Positions 1-12,087 are shown, counted from the stretch's first letter. The stretch: 64,000 bases of DNA from Thamnidium elegans (GCA_025201345.1 JAIXMG010000034.1:124001-188000); one strand, 5' to 3'. Notes: generated by a model from the letters alone, not told the origin. Made by a program: numbers and translations.

Positions 1-1611
1 TACCAAACAACTCTCTCATGTCTTCATCTGTTGTACCGAAAGGAATATTCTTTACCAAAATAATTGTTTCACTTCTTTCCTTTTTACCAAATGTGTCTAA
101 AACAATACCATGCTTTTCAAAGAACTCTTTGGTCTCATTGACAATTTGTGTTTCGGCTAATGCTAATCTAACTGCCATGTTGTCGGCATCAGGGTTTAAA
201 ACTTCGGATTTGGAGACACCAAGACGATCAGCGATAGATTCTGCGATAGCATCGGCCTATACATAACATACATGTAAATACCACAGAATCATACACAAAA
301 TATAATAGAAAAAAACTTACACTCATATAAAGAGAATTCCAATTAAAATCATTACCAGCAAGATTTCTACGCTTCTTCTCTTTATCCTTTTTAACAGCAC
401 TCAATTTAGTACCATTAACACCTAAAATATCTTCTTCTTTAGCGGGAGGCTTTTCTTCAGCGGGGATAATATGTAAAAGACGACCTTGGAAAGTTTGCAT
501 ATCAAGAGCCTCGTAAGCCTTAAGAGCATGTTCAGGTAATAAATAAAGAATGTATGCATAACCCTTTGATTTCTTGGTATCCCTAGCAATGGGCATATGA
601 ACTTCAGATAAAGTACCGAAAGGTTCAAACAATTCTCTCAAATCTTGTTCAGTACAAGCATATGATAAATTACGAACAAACAAACGACCGGTATCCTCAA
701 TAAGTTCCTTGGGGTTATCACTCTTTGTATGAACGATTTCGACGTTATTATCAACTTGTTCAGCGGACTCCTCAGTAGATTCCTCATTAGACTCTTTAGT
801 AGCAGCCTTCTTAGTTTCCTTTGGCTTATTCTCATCCTCTTTTTCTTCTTCCAAATCCTTCATTTCAACATCTGCATCATGTTTATTATCGTTTGATTTC
901 TTGTTAGGAAGCTCATCATAAAGATCATCATCAGCACCAACATAATTTATTTTAGTATCCATATTTTCGACCTTTTGTTCTTGTTCGGCTACAGCAGAAT
1001 CGTCATTTGCCCAGGTCTTACTCTTTCCTCTTGAAGTCATAACATCCAAATACTCCTTTAACTTGGGATCACTCTTATCGGCATTTAACTCGTTAACAAA
1101 TGCTTCTCTTTCCTTTCGTTGTTTATCATGGAATGCGTCAGTTTCCTCTACAGCAAACTCTGATTTCTTGGCTTTACCAGTAAAACGATCATGAGCAGAA
1201 GATCCTTCACTGTATTTACTCCAAGCTCTAGGCAAATTCTCAGATCCATATGCAATTGCCTTTTCAACGGCGATACGAGATGTGTTGATATAAGTGTTGT
1301 TAAAGTATTGGATGGCTGCGTCGGCTGCTTCTTCAGTTTTGTAACCGATGAAACCAAATTTACGAGAAGTTCCCCACCTATTTTTTTATTATTATTATTA
1401 TTAATGTATGTTGTTTTGTTTTTTAGGTTAATAAACTTACGCTGTCTTCATAAGTTTGGCATCAGTTACTTCACCCTTCTTGGCAAAATGCTCACGAAAC
1501 TTCTCCTCTGATAACTCTTTTGGTAAATTTTTTACAATCAAACGAGACCTGTTTAATAATGTTAGTATACTTTGAATCTTTTTATTTTTAATTTAGATCT
1601 ATACTTTACAT
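1..1611 (-). CDS. MRD1: MRD1/RBM19-type multi-RRM ribosome biogenesis factor (5' part, runs off left edge)
   Basis: This is a nucleolar RNA-binding protein of the Mrd1 family, which in yeast binds pre-rRNA and is needed for early 35S cleavage and 18S rRNA production. Exons on the minus strand are 1611-1610, 1548-1441, 1377-321 and 256 to the window edge. RRM1 starts at once with RLIVKNLP (RNP2) and has RKFGFIGY (RNP1). A long charged linker rich in E, D and K follows. RRM2 has RLFVRNLSY and [11 protein letters not shown] third RRM begins with [10 protein letters not shown] and is cut by the window edge. The start codon is split: AT lies in the first exon and G in the second, with a 61-nt intron between. 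I chose this start because it gives M-S-R-L-I-V-K directly before RNP2, as in known Mrd1 proteins, and no other in-frame ATG fits. The intron at 320-257 has clean GT-AG ends. The family assignment is secure. The 5' UTR was not mapped. Confidence 0.9.
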
Positions 1612-2349
1612 TTCAGTTGTTACAAAAAAAAAAAAAAATGCTTTTTTTTTTTCTTTTGTAGTTTTTTCGAAACTTGTCAAAGAATGGTCACTTTAACAGT
1701 CACGGTAAGGTTTAATTTATTTTTATTAAGAGTAAGTGAATATTTGAGAAAGTTTAAATACAATTATTAAGAAAAATTCGGGATATTTTTGGAAATCCTT
1801 TTTGTATAAGTAATATATAAAAAGAGACATATTATTTTAAAAGAAATGTACAGTAGTGTATTTCCTTCTTCATTGTGACTTTTAACTCCGTTTATCTTAA
1901 GACCATGATATGACTCTTTAGTTTCTGACGGTTTTTGTCGGTTGGATAAAAAGTTGTGTTTTTAAGATGTGATGCATATTGAGCGTTGGTATTTTTCTTC
2001 TATAGAAGAGAGATTGGTACATAAATCTTTTACTGAAATATAATTAAGATAAACCCTAATACAAATAGAGTTTCTTTTATGAGTATATTAAAAGTATAAG
2101 AATCATTGTTATTTAGGATATTTAGGAGAAATAAAATATACATCATTTATACAAATGTAATGTTATCATATATCAAGTTACATAAAATTATATACACCAA
2201 TAATATTATCTACGTATTAATTAGATATCTTTCTTATTATAAACAACTATATAAATTAAAAACAATTGTTTGCAAACAAGATTTTACCTATTACAGCTTA
2301 CTTATCGAAATAACACAACGATACACGTAGTTTCAAATACACGTATAGA
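1612..2349. other. AT-rich intergenic stretch, no gene seen
   Basis: This is the 5' flank of MRD1. It holds homopolymer A and T runs and only short, low-complexity reading frames, such as one at 2106-2330 made of Ile, Tyr and Leu codons. I see no conserved motif. Confidence 0.5.
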
Positions 2350-4100
2350 CAGTTGTTACAACAGATTCGAGAACATGCTATAAAAGGCTTTGTTATCACC
2401 AACTTTTTTTTTCCAATATATTTGCTGAAAATGTTACGCTTTCTTCTATATTTTCTGAAGGTGCTGAATCTGTTTCGGGAGTGATGTCTCAAAAAATGAA
2501 GAAAAAAAGCGAAAGAGCTATTGCTAAGGCTGCCGCTTTAAAAGAAGTAGGACCAAAGTATGCTACTAGTAAGAAAAGAGCTTGTAAGGTTTGTGGTATA
2601 CTGGGACACGCAAGTATGGCCGACAAAGTCTGCTGTCGTCATGAAGAGCATTTGCGAAAACCAAAAAAATCTCGTTTTGTTATTAAAACAAGTCTTAAAA
2701 ATACTATTAATCTGGCTAACAATGAAGTCAGTGCTTCGTTTTGTGTAGCCGTTCAAAAAGCTGTATCGCATTGCAGAGATGTTACTTCCACCACTTCTTT
2801 GTTTATAAATTTCTTTATTCTTGAACTCTTAAGTGCGGGTATGCCAATTCCTCTGTTGACACATACATTTCTTTATGACTTTGCTTCCCTTGTAATGAAT
2901 CTCGGAACTAAAACTTTGCCACATGTAGTAGAAAGTTTTAGTCGTTTTACAGAGATGCTGGGTGATACTTGTATTCCTGAAAGGTTTTATTCTCAAGGAT
3001 TTACTACTGCCGTTACTGATATTATTAGAAGCTACTCAGTGCTAACTCATATCCATGTTGCCGATAACTACAAGAAGAGGTCTTTAAGATATGTTTTTTT
3101 ACATGTTTATCTTCAACAAATTCCGAATTTCGCATTTCTTGCTCGACGGCTCATAAACGAGAACTGGCCGAACAGATATCTGATAGTATTTCAAACTATA
3201 CTAGTATTAGTTATAAAGAACCTATGAATCTTACTGAACCTCAAAGGGCGATTATAACTAGACTGAAAAATAAAAGCGCACGTTTGATGGGTCCATTACC
3301 ATTAACCACAGCTAATGTTGGAACTAGACCTCATATATACTTACCTTGATTATGTCATGTCCTACAAAGAACGGAACAAGTTGATTTTATTAAAGAACAC
3401 GTACCGGAAAAGAAGGCGAATAAAGGGTTCATACATAGAAAAGTAAAAGAGCTAATAAGATTGGTGGATCTTCCAAGAAAATTTCGAAAAACCTTAGAAC
3501 ATCATGTACACTGATCCTAGAGGGGCTCGCTTTTTTATAATTATTCCTTTATATAGCATGTAAATGCGTCATATTCCTATTAATCGACCGGCACTAGCAA
3601 AATTATTGCAGAATCATGGAATTGCCAATATACCAAAAAAAAATGTATGCCACAGCTATGCTGGGAGGCTTTTGATATGACTAAGATTGGATTTAAATCT
3701 TTTGACCAGCTAAATAGTTCTAATAACAGAAAAGGATTTACGGGTGTACTTCGTACTAATGGTGTTGATCTTGAATTTATTTGCGCTAGACCCGTTCCTG
3801 CTAACTCTTTATCGCTTACACCATCCGATGTTTCTTTAAAGGTTGACTTATCTTCAGCAACTGTATGGGGAGTAGATCCAGGTTTGCGAGATGCGTTTGT
3901 TGCTGTTGATGGTAATCATCAGGAAAGGCATAGAATAAGAACAACTACAACTGCTGAATATTATCAACTTGCCGGTTTTAATAAAGCTACAATTACTCGA
4001 GGGACGATTGGGTAGAGGTGATGCTGAGGAAAGAACTATAATTTCCGCTACGCCATCCTTAAAGACTAGCTCTTTAGATCAGTTTAATGCGGCTGCAATA
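2350..4100 (+). pseudogene. Decayed Fanzor/TnpB-like (RuvC-fold) transposon gene
   Basis: This is a broken reading frame spread over several phases. The first long piece (2481-3227) is basic and carries a Cys/His cluster (ACKVCGILGH ... CCRH). The conserved line then shifts frame near 3100, meets stops around 3350 and 3510-3560, and resumes at 3647-4015. That last piece has the features of the TnpB/Fanzor RuvC half: GFTGVLRTNGVDLEF, which resembles the F-x-x-x-I-x-TDG-V-x-V strand, then VWGVDPGLRDAFVAVDG, which matches the RuvC-I motif with its catalytic Asp. The frame shifts again near 4012 and ends in SATPSLKTSSLDQF, just before the MITE at 4120. The downstream RuvC-II and RuvC-III parts are absent. 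Fanzors are eukaryotic RNA-guided nucleases carried by transposons, so this copy should be inactive. The family call rests on two motifs, and a more distant RuvC-fold transposase is possible. Confidence 0.55.
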
Positions 4101-4119
4101 TATATATATATATTTAATA

Positions 4120-4274
4120 ACGGTTTTCTTAGGGACCACCGCAAAAATTCTTTCGGACCACCGGTCTGTACATAGGGAGGCTTAGGATCGGGTAACCGGT
4201 GGTCCGAAAGCAGTATCCCTATGTACAGACCGGTGGTCCGAAAGAATTTTTGCGGTGGTCCCTAAGAAAACCGT
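4120..4274. mobile_element. Palindromic 155-bp MITE with TA flanks
   Basis: The two ends are inverted copies of each other: ACGGTTTTCTTAGGGACCAC on the left and its complement on the right, with the match extending about 60 bp inward through the TCGGACCACCGG motif. TA dinucleotides flank both ends, which suggests a TA target duplication. The element sits between the Fanzor-like and KDZ-like relics. Related sequence occurs at 22023-22928 (both ends) and at 34254-34345. Confidence 0.85.
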
Positions 4275-4275
4275 T

Positions 4276-6680
4276 ATAGAATGCTGAGGAAAAAACCGTT
4301 ACTTTGGATGGTAACTTCCAATTAAAGAGACTCAAGTCTCGGACTGCCACTGAAGTTAACACTGGTATTTTCTCGCCTTCTTCTGCCGAGAAAAGACTCT
4401 GGGGTGATGAACAGGAGGTTCAAAAATTTGGCCGTGAAGCGGAAGCTAACAAAGATGAAGATGTAAGTGTATTTCATAAGCTGTTTATGTTGAAAAGTAG
4501 ACTCAATAACTATATTGCCTCAGTGTTTAGTCCAAAACATTATGGACAACAAATTTAAGGCTACCAGCAACAACAATCGCCAGCTGAATAAGCGCTATGC
4601 TGAGAATAGCGTGTTCTCAATGGGCTGCGCTCGCCACGGCATTCCTGAGCGATTGTATAATATCAGCGGAGGAGAAGGGTATGCTGATTTAATACATATC
4701 TTAAGATTGTATACGCATTATAATTAACAACTCCATAGGTTTAAGTATGCGTTTGCATGTGTGAACTACGCCCTTGGTTCAACAGCAAAAATAAACGTAA
4801 TGTACGACATCGTTTGCCGTTGTAAAAGCAGGCTTGAGGTAAGACATATATTGTTCTGGAATCAGAATTGCAATTAACCTTTATGTCAAATATTAGAGCA
4901 CCTTCCCTCAACTGAAAGGCATGAGTCGATATGCCGTCACTGCGTTTCACGCATACGCGCATACGCGCATACCGCCTCTTGTCAGATGTTATTCCACCCC
5001 CGATATGTTGATGGCTTTGGCCATACCGGTAAGCTATACGCAATATTTCTCAATAATATATGCTCCTTTTGTTGTTCCAAACTAATTTCATGTGACAACG
5101 TAGATGGTGAAGGATATGAACGGGTCTGGAGTTACTTGGATAAGTTTGTATCCATGACCAGAACAATGACATCTGGAAACAGAAAGATGGTGATCTGTGA
5201 TGCTGTCCATCATTTTAAAACCAAAAAAATGGCTGTAGTGCGTAAGTTTAATATTTTTATCTATCAGTATGTGCATTAAACGGCGTACTCATGAAACCAC
5301 CTAGCCAAAAATATTCAAAAAAAAATACAAAAATATAACCAAAGAAAAACAAGCTCTTGAAGAAAAGTTCCAGGAGGATAAATATAATGAACTTCGTGTT
5401 GAGTGGAAGACTATCCAACAGGATATATCTATCACACCAACAAAACCATTAATTGAAAACTTCAAAAAAAAAACTTACTACTGATATTAATTCTCGAGAT
5501 AGACGCTATCATTATTATGTGGATACGGCCATTTATGTAGCTCTTCCTCAGTACGTTTATTCAAATATCTTTTCATTTTGCATCACATATTTTGCTAATA
5601 TATACTTGGACTTTGATAGATCACAACACTCACTACACAAAAGAGTAAAAGAACATTTGAAGGAAAGTATGAAGAAATACGAAGATGATTTTGATGGCGT
5701 ATTACCTAGTACACTTGAAAATGAAAGATTAATGGCAATTGATAGTACTACAGCAGAGGAGGTGGCTGTATTTTTGCACAATATTTTAGATTCGTACGCT
5801 AGTACAATGTTTATGCTTGAAACAAAACTAAGCAAAGAAGGTAGACAAGGTAATTTATTTGTCGGATTTTTTATTTTTATTTGCAGTTATTTACTTGAGT
5901 TTCTAGGGACTGTAAAAGTTGGAAAAATTGTCCACTCTTTGCAAAAGCTCAAAGAAGCTACAGAAGCAATCCGTATTGCTTTGAAAGAGCATACTCAAAA
6001 ATATACCAGTAAGTAATAATAGTAGTATAACTTACCAAGTGCTAAAAACCTTACCTTTTTAAAAAGCAAATGACAATGTCCAAAAATACGTCCCACCAAC
6101 CTTTGTTTTTACATTGATCCAATCAAAAAGAACTAACGGAGCGAGTTCAACCTCCTCGTTAAGTAATGACATGCTCGAGTTTCATCAACTGAACCGAACA
6201 AGAGAAGAAACCGACCTATTCATTGTAAGTATTAAAGCAAATTTCGGTGATGATTTTTACAATAAGCTAAATCATTATTTAAAAAGCACGAGGCAGGAAG
6301 GTTTATAAAAAATATTAAAGCTGAAAAAAATGCCGTTCAAGCCGCCATTCGAAGAATAGAAATAATTGATGCTTTAGATACTACCCCTGGGTATCTTTAC
6401 CTTTTACAACAAAAAGAAAAAAAAATTATAATTCTTGAAGCAAATGCTATAACACATTTGCAAAAATTACTCCCTGAAGAAGATACTAATATCTCTGTTA
6501 CTAACCCTGCTAATAATAGTAGTAGTGCAGTAATAGAAGTAGATGTAGAAGAAGAAGAAATAGACGTAGAAGTAATAGACGTAGTAGAAGTAGTAGAAGT
6601 AGTAGAAGTAGTAGAAGTAGAAGAAGAAGAAAAAGAAGAAGAAGAAGAAGTTAGAATTGACGAATTGTTAGAATAATAAA
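4276..6680 (+). pseudogene. Decayed KDZ (Kyakuja/Dileera/Zisupton) transposase
   Basis: This is a degraded DNA transposase in several frames. Pieces seen in order are: LDGNFQLKRL near 4305, the conserved first acidic strand of KDZ transposases; CARHGIPERLY with GGEGYAD at about 4625-4690; DGEGYERVWSYLDKFVSMTR at about 5102-5160, the most diagnostic block of the family; and a coiled, charged C-terminal part over 5340-6308. The tail at 6458-6676 is a low-complexity Val/Glu repeat ending in a stop. Breaks include a stop near 4557, frame changes between 4728 and 4986, and stops at 5278 and 6016. No start codon or N-terminal zinc-binding region is visible, so the MITE insertion or an older deletion removed the 5' end. 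The copy cannot encode an active transposase. Confidence 0.7.
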
Positions 6681-8266
6681 AAAATATTAAAAAATATTTT
6701 TTGTTATAAATTTAAGCTGCTTATACTTTTTCACAATGTTATTGAAGTACTTCAGCTAATATTACTCTTATTACCCATGCTAAACATGAACGATGCACAT
6801 TTTATATTTTATAAGTATGTGAAATGATACAGCGCAGTTGTATATTCTCATCGAATTCTTTTTGAAAATAAGAAGAAAGAGTATATCTTTGTCTATTTAG
6901 TACTTTATCAATTGTTATTGTTTAGTTTATTATCTCATGATTACATTTTAGATAATGTTTATAGCAATAAGATTAGTAATACTATTTAGTTTTGTTTCTT
7001 TTAATACCAAGTCGTTCTCTTTTCTTGCATTTTAGATCTTCCTTTTTAGATAAGAACAGTAGTAATACTTTTATTAATAGAAACGTAATTTACTTTTTGT
7101 AAACAATCTAATCTTATACTTCTCTTAACTTATAAAAGACTTTAAATCAATCTCTTTTATTTTATCTTTTAATTTTATTTATTTTAAAAGTCGATCTACT
7201 TATAAAACAGGAAATATACACACTTTTCTTACTATTACCGTATTATACTCTTTTTACACTTTACCACACTATCTATTGATTAACAACGTCACTAAAAAAA
7301 ATAGAGATATAGAAGACGTTGCTAATCAATAGATAGTGTGGTAAAGTATAAAAAGAGTATAATACGGTAATAGTAAGAAAAGTGAGCACCAGTTCCTGTT
7401 TTATAAGTAGAACGACTTAAGTAATAAAGTAGAATAAAAGATTTAGGTAAAAATACAAACTAGAACAACCTCTAATGAAAAAAACAGCTCCGGCTTAAAA
7501 ATACACCCTGTACTCAAATGTTCTACTTGTGATATACGGTGGAATAGAGACCATATGGCTAGTATGAATATTCGTTCCGTTTTTCTTTATATGGCTCAAA
7601 ATAACAACAATCACCCAGAAGCCTTTAGGAGGACATAACCCCTCATCTTAACTTATGTCCTTATAACATTTGGATAACCCTTATTTACTTTTGGTAAGTT
7701 CTTTTTTTTTCTTCTTTTTTTCTTTTTGAACTGTTTACTAACATATTTTTATATCAAATTTATCTCAAATTCTGTTTTCAAATTTCCTTTATAACTATAT
7801 TTATCTTTTCTCAAAAACACTACCTAACTTTTCCCCAAAAAATTACTTATTTTTCTCAATATCCTATGAAAATAAAATAGAGGGCTGTCACGCATGTTTA
7901 ATTTGTTCACTTTGGCAAACGAGAGAAAGCCCTTTTTGTACATACTTTATTGTCCATTGTAAGCCGGGATTTTCTTTTTTTTTTAAGGGAAACGTTGAGT
8001 GGTTATGATTCCGAGTAAAAATTAAAATCGAATACGGGGCAATAATGAAAACAGTGAAAAAAGATTACCATGGTAACTCATTTGATTGTATAAAATGTTT
8101 ACCATTCGATTTAATTATAAAAAAAAAGCGTTTGATAATTATGCATTAAAAAAAAACCGTTCTATCATACCCAACTAAAAAAGTGTACGATAAAAAAAAA
8201 TTGGAAAGCCCAAAGTCGTCTTAAAAAATCATCCAATCACTTTTTATTAAAAACATTTGAAAAAAC

Positions 8267-8300
<34 letters not shown>

Positions 8301-8335
8301 CTTTTTTTCTTTTTCCCAAAAAAAAAACGAAGAAA
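6681..8335. other. AT-rich intergenic stretch containing a foldback element
   Basis: Apart from the foldback annotated separately, this holds poly-A and poly-T runs and no credible coding sequence. The poly-A tract at 8269-8298 lies just upstream of the EAF-like start. Confidence 0.5.
7150..7445. mobile_element. Foldback/MITE-like inverted repeat of about 300 bp
   Basis: The left arm (about 7150-7293) and right arm (about 7316-7445) are inverted copies. The best-matching part is roughly 7188-7293 against 7316-7420, for example TATCTATTGATTAACAACGT facing its near-complement across a loop of about 20 nt. The outer ends, TCTTTTATTTTATC and GAATAAAAGA, still match. There is no ORF inside. The ends differ from those of the MITE at 4120, so this is a second family. 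I could not identify a target duplication. Confidence 0.75.
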
Positions 8336-9915
8336 ATGATGTTTGAATTTTTAGAAGTAGGACAATATAAAGTAATCTTGGGAAAGTCTTTTGATGCAAA
8401 ACCAAAGAAGAAAGCACCTAAATACTTTAATGTAAAAAGTAAATGCATGGTGAAACTTTTTATCGAAAAAAAAACTTTATATTAACTTTTTTCTATTGAA
8501 GACAAGGAAAGCACAGATTTGCGTGCGTACGGCAATGAAGCCAAATTAGAAAAAAAGAAGGATAGATACCAAGTAGAAATGAAGCACATCAATGTATTGT
8601 ATAACCAAGTAACCCCCCCCCCTTTATTAAACTAATTTTTTCTGTTTCAGAGCCAAAATATGATTTATGATGCTGAAGTATCTACAGAAGAAGAATTTAA
8701 TTGTATACTTATTTATAACGAGGAAAAAAAGGTAATTAATATTACTATCACAGCAACAACAAAAAATCTAATTATCGAATAATATGGGACTAGACGATTA
8801 CAATTGAACGTCAAAGTGCAGAGATCAGTCTTACACGTAAAAAGGTCAAAACACCACAACCAAACGGTCATTTGACTCATTCACCGTTACCTGCGAACTC
8901 ATATACTCCCATCACCATACATACTCCATCTATTATCAATACAGCTGTAAGCGAATCTGTGCAAGAACCTGTTGTGCCTGTTTCTCCCGTACAGGACGAT
9001 GACGAGTTTGATCTCTCAAAGGATCTGGATGAAATTTTAGATAGCGATATCGAAGAAGACGAAGAGGAAGAAGAAGAAGAAGAGTCACAACCACCACCAC
9101 AACAACAGGAACAACCGGAGGAATCGATAGATACGGAAGAAGATGATTCTGAATCAGATCAATTTGAAGAGATTATAGCGCCTACACCTATACCACCAGT
9201 GAGTAACGTACCTTCACCTATGGCTTTACCAATGAGTTCACCGCTTCCTCCTTCACCCAATATACCTCTTACTTTAGCATTACCCGGTACACCTACTGTA
9301 ACCGCCGTACCCGCCTCCTCATCATCACCCTCCGCGGTGAAAAAACGTAAATTTAAAATGGCATCTGCACCAATTAGACACCCCGGTATTGTCTCACCAC
9401 TTGCCAGTACATCTGTCAATACTGCTAATAAACGACCCAAAACCGAACCAGGATACTCATCCTCTAGTGGGTCAGAAGAATCCAGTTCTGGATCTGAATC
9501 AGGAAGTACGGAATCCTCCAGTGGCGAAAGTGAAAGCGAAAGTGGCAGTAGTAGTGATGATGACGATTTTGAATCTTTGGCTCAGGATATCTCAATGAGT
9601 TTATCAAAGGGTGGACCATCGGCTCCTGCATCTCCGCAACATATGGACCCAAATATGCAGTCGCCTTCCAACTACAAAAGGACGCCATATGATATTACAC
9701 CGGCTAATACACCTACACCTTCTACTAGACCTAATAATGCTTCTACATCTAGTTCTAATGGTGTCTCAGCGCCAATGTCACTTCGTGCCTTGTTCAGTAA
9801 GTTTTATACACCTTTAAAAAAAACTATATATATTAATCACTTTATAAAATAAATAGAAGAAGATGATGAAGAAGAAGGGTTATCTAGCTCAAGTGAAAGT
9901 GAAGATGATGATTAG
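8336..9915 (+). CDS. EAF-like RNA polymerase II elongation factor
   Basis: This resembles ELL-associated factors (EAF1/2, S. pombe Eaf1), which bind ELL and stimulate Pol II elongation in the nucleus. Exons are 8336-8438, 8502-8608, 8651-8731, 8794-9796 and 9857-9915, giving 450 aa. The N-terminal fold is spread over the first four exons: QYKVILGKSF is followed by a spaced hydrophobic pattern and FNCILIYNEEKKTITIERQ, which matches the EAF block with C-x-L-I-F-D-x-E and T-L-E. The rest is disordered: an acidic stretch (EEDEEEEEEEE), proline-rich parts, a basic patch (KKRKFKM), a Ser/Glu-rich region and an acidic C-terminus. All introns are GT-AG and keep the frame. A second ATG follows the first directly, so the start could be three bases later. 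The large disordered tail is usual for the family. Confidence 0.72.
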
Positions 9916-10036
9916 ATTCTGCTTTTTTTTTCCCTTTTTTTTTTTTTTTTTTTTTTAGTGTTCATTTTTGGATTAAAATATACGTCTTTTTTGTTTAAAT
10001 AGAAAACTTATACACAGATTTTATTTTAGTTTTTTT

Positions 10037-11059
10037 TTAAGCAGGGATATCATTCCAAGCAATAAAGAGCATTAGCCCCAAACCAACAAACATAGCCAAA
10101 AACTCCATGATAGCTTGTTTTCTATCCTTCTTGATATTACCCGTGACTTCCAATAACTCGGGAATGACACCAACAGTAGCGATATACATAAACCCACCAG
10201 CAGCAAAAGGAATTACCAAATCTCCCCATCGAAGATCGGTACCCATTAACCCAACCACATCAATAATACCAGCCTTTTCATCTGCAGCCTTATTTGATGA
10301 AGAGCTTTCTTCGATCAAGATACCAATAAAGGTACCCAAGAAAGCACCAATGGCAGTAGTAAATTGAGCCATCATTGCCTTTTGCTTACTAAATCCAGAC
10401 TGAATCAAGATAGCATAATCACCTACTTCATGAGGAATTTCATGAAAGAAGACAGCGACGGCAGTAGTAGCACCGACAGCAGGTGAGGCATAAAATGAGG
10501 CAGCCATAGCAAGACCATCCGTCATATTATGGGTGAAATCAGCTAATAAATTAAGGTACGCACTTAATTTAATACTGCCTTCTGTTTTTTTATTATCAGG
10601 TGCATCATCGTTCTTTTTATGATCATGGCTATGATCATGTCCACCACCTCCATTAAGTACACGCATCATCTTATCCATAAAGAAAAAGAAGAAGAGTCCA
10701 GCAAAGATACCAAGTCCAATAAGTACATTCTTTTGACTATTGACAACCACAACTGCATTTTCTTCGGCGTGTTCTCCCAAAAAGGCATGAGGAAGTAAAT
10801 GAAGAAAGACATCACCAAGCAAACCACCTTTTATATTTTTTAAAAAAAAACTATTAGTTAACATGATATTTAAATTATTATTTGTTACTTTACCAACTGC
10901 AAAACTGACAAGCACGTTTAATGAGCCTGTATTGATATCAGGTGGAACAAAATACAAAAGTAAATTGGGAAAGATGGAAATATAAGCTGTGGCCAAAATA
11001 GAATTGGTCATGGCGCTTCCTGGAAATAGGAAAGCGAATGCATCTGCCTGAAACGACAT
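10037..11059 (-). CDS. ZIP-family zinc transporter (SLC39A7/A13-like)
   Basis: This is a membrane protein that should move zinc or related metals into the cytosol, probably from the ER/Golgi or another internal store as SLC39A7 and yeast Yke4 do. Exons on the minus strand are 11059-10894 and 10827-10037, giving 318 aa. After splicing the first helices read FAVGGLLGDVFLHLLPHAF, a typical ZIP segment. A His-rich cytosolic loop (GHDHSHDHKK) follows. Helices IV and V carry HNMTDGLA and HEIPHEVGDYAIL, the metal-binding motifs of the LIV-1 group. Several hydrophobic helices complete the C-terminal half. I place the start at 11059 (MSFQADAFAF) because the longer frame upstream is only poly-A read as Phe. 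The first helix is close to the N-terminus and no clear signal peptide is visible, so a missed upstream exon remains possible. Confidence 0.88.
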   Translation of the reverse strand: MSFQADAFAFLFPGSAMTNSILATAYISIFPNLLLYFVPPDINTGSLNVLVSFAVGKVTNNNLNIMLTNSFFLKNIKGGLLGDVFLHLLPHAFLGEHAEENAVVVVNSQKNVLIGLGIFAGLFFFFFMDKMMRVLNGGGGHDHSHDHKKNDDAPDNKKTEGSIKLSAYLNLLADFTHNMTDGLAMAASFYASPAVGATTAVAVFFHEIPHEVGDYAILIQSGFSKQKAMMAQFTTAIGAFLGTFIGILIEESSSSNKAADEKAGIIDVVGLMGTDLRWGDLVIPFAAGGFMYIATVGVIPELLEVTGNIKKDRKQAIMEFLAMFVGLGLMLFIAWNDIPA

Positions 11060-11278
11060 GATGAAGAAGAGGAAAAAAAACGTGTTAATCTCGTAAGAGC
11101 GAGAAAACAAACTATTTTTAAAGTACTTCCTTTTATAGTTTTTAGTGGACCAGAAAAGCAAAAAAAAAAAAAAAAAAAAAGAGTGTTTGTAGTCCATTAA
11201 CGTAAATTAAAAAAGGAGAGAAGAAAAAAAAATCTTTTTTTATTTTTCTTTGTCAGGTTAATAAAACAGAAAGTAAAC

Positions 11279-12087
11279 ATGGAGCAATGCAGACAGTATA
11301 AAGGAAAGATTGAAGGTATATTTTTTTTTAGATCTGTGAAGCCTTTTATATAATAAGTTTTTTACGCAAATATATACGTAAAGAATAAGTATCACGCTAG
11401 AATAATATCGTACTAAAGAAAAAAAAATTATGCAAAAAAAAAAATGTAGACATTTTAAAAAGCTCTGATCTTGCAACCATTACAACAAAATCTGTGCGTC
11501 ATTCTCTAGAATCCCAACTTGGTATTTCACTCAGAGACATTAAAAAGGAGATTAATCTATACATTGAGCAACTATTTTTGGATTTCCAACAACAGCAAGA
11601 AGAAATAAAAAGCAAGGCTTTAGTAAAGAAAGTTGAAGTTAAAAAAGTTGCGGGTAACAAAGTAACCAAAAGGACAACAAAAAAAACAACAAAAAAGGAA
11701 CCTAAGGAAAGAAAGCCAATTGAATGGCCTTTATTAAAGGTACTTCCACCTTTAAGTGATATTATTCATACTCAACTGGTAAAAAAACTTTATCTCTTTT
11801 TCCAAGTTTGTACAAATCTAATTTTTCTGTAATAGTGTTCTCGTCCACAAACTGTAAAGAAAATGTGGGAGTATATTAGATCACACAATTTACAGTTAGA
11901 AACTGATAAGAGAGTTATTATTTGTGACGACAAGTTTAAAGAATTAAGCGGTGGTGAAGAACGAATCACTGCTTTTAGTATGAACAAGTATACTCAAAAG
12001 TTTTTTGTCCCTATTCCTAAAGAAGAGCAGGAAAAATACAAAGCTATTTTGCGTCAACAAGAAGAGAATAAATCTAATCCTATATAA
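11279..12087 (+). CDS. DEK_C plus SWIB/MDM2 domain chromatin protein (Uaf30/Tri1-like)
   Basis: Exons are 11279-11315, 11450-11778 and 11836-12087, giving 205 aa. Residues of about 1-60 form a DEK C-terminal domain (DILKSSDLATITTKSVRHSL), a small helical DNA-binding fold. A Lys/Thr-rich linker (KRTTKKTTKKEPKERK) follows. The last 80 residues or so are a SWIB domain with SRPQTVKKMWEYIRSHNLQ and KRVIICDDKF. In yeast this architecture occurs in Uaf30, a subunit of the RNA polymerase I upstream activating factor, and in its paralogue Tri1. A nuclear role in transcription is likely, but which paralogue it matches cannot be decided here. The first intron (134 nt) is long for this window. It is accepted because it joins MEQCRQYKGKIE to the DEK_C core in frame. 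Confidence 0.85.

Noticed and set aside
2106..2330. 74-codon frame of Ile/Tyr/Leu
   Set aside because: Composition follows the AT-rich background and no family feature is seen.
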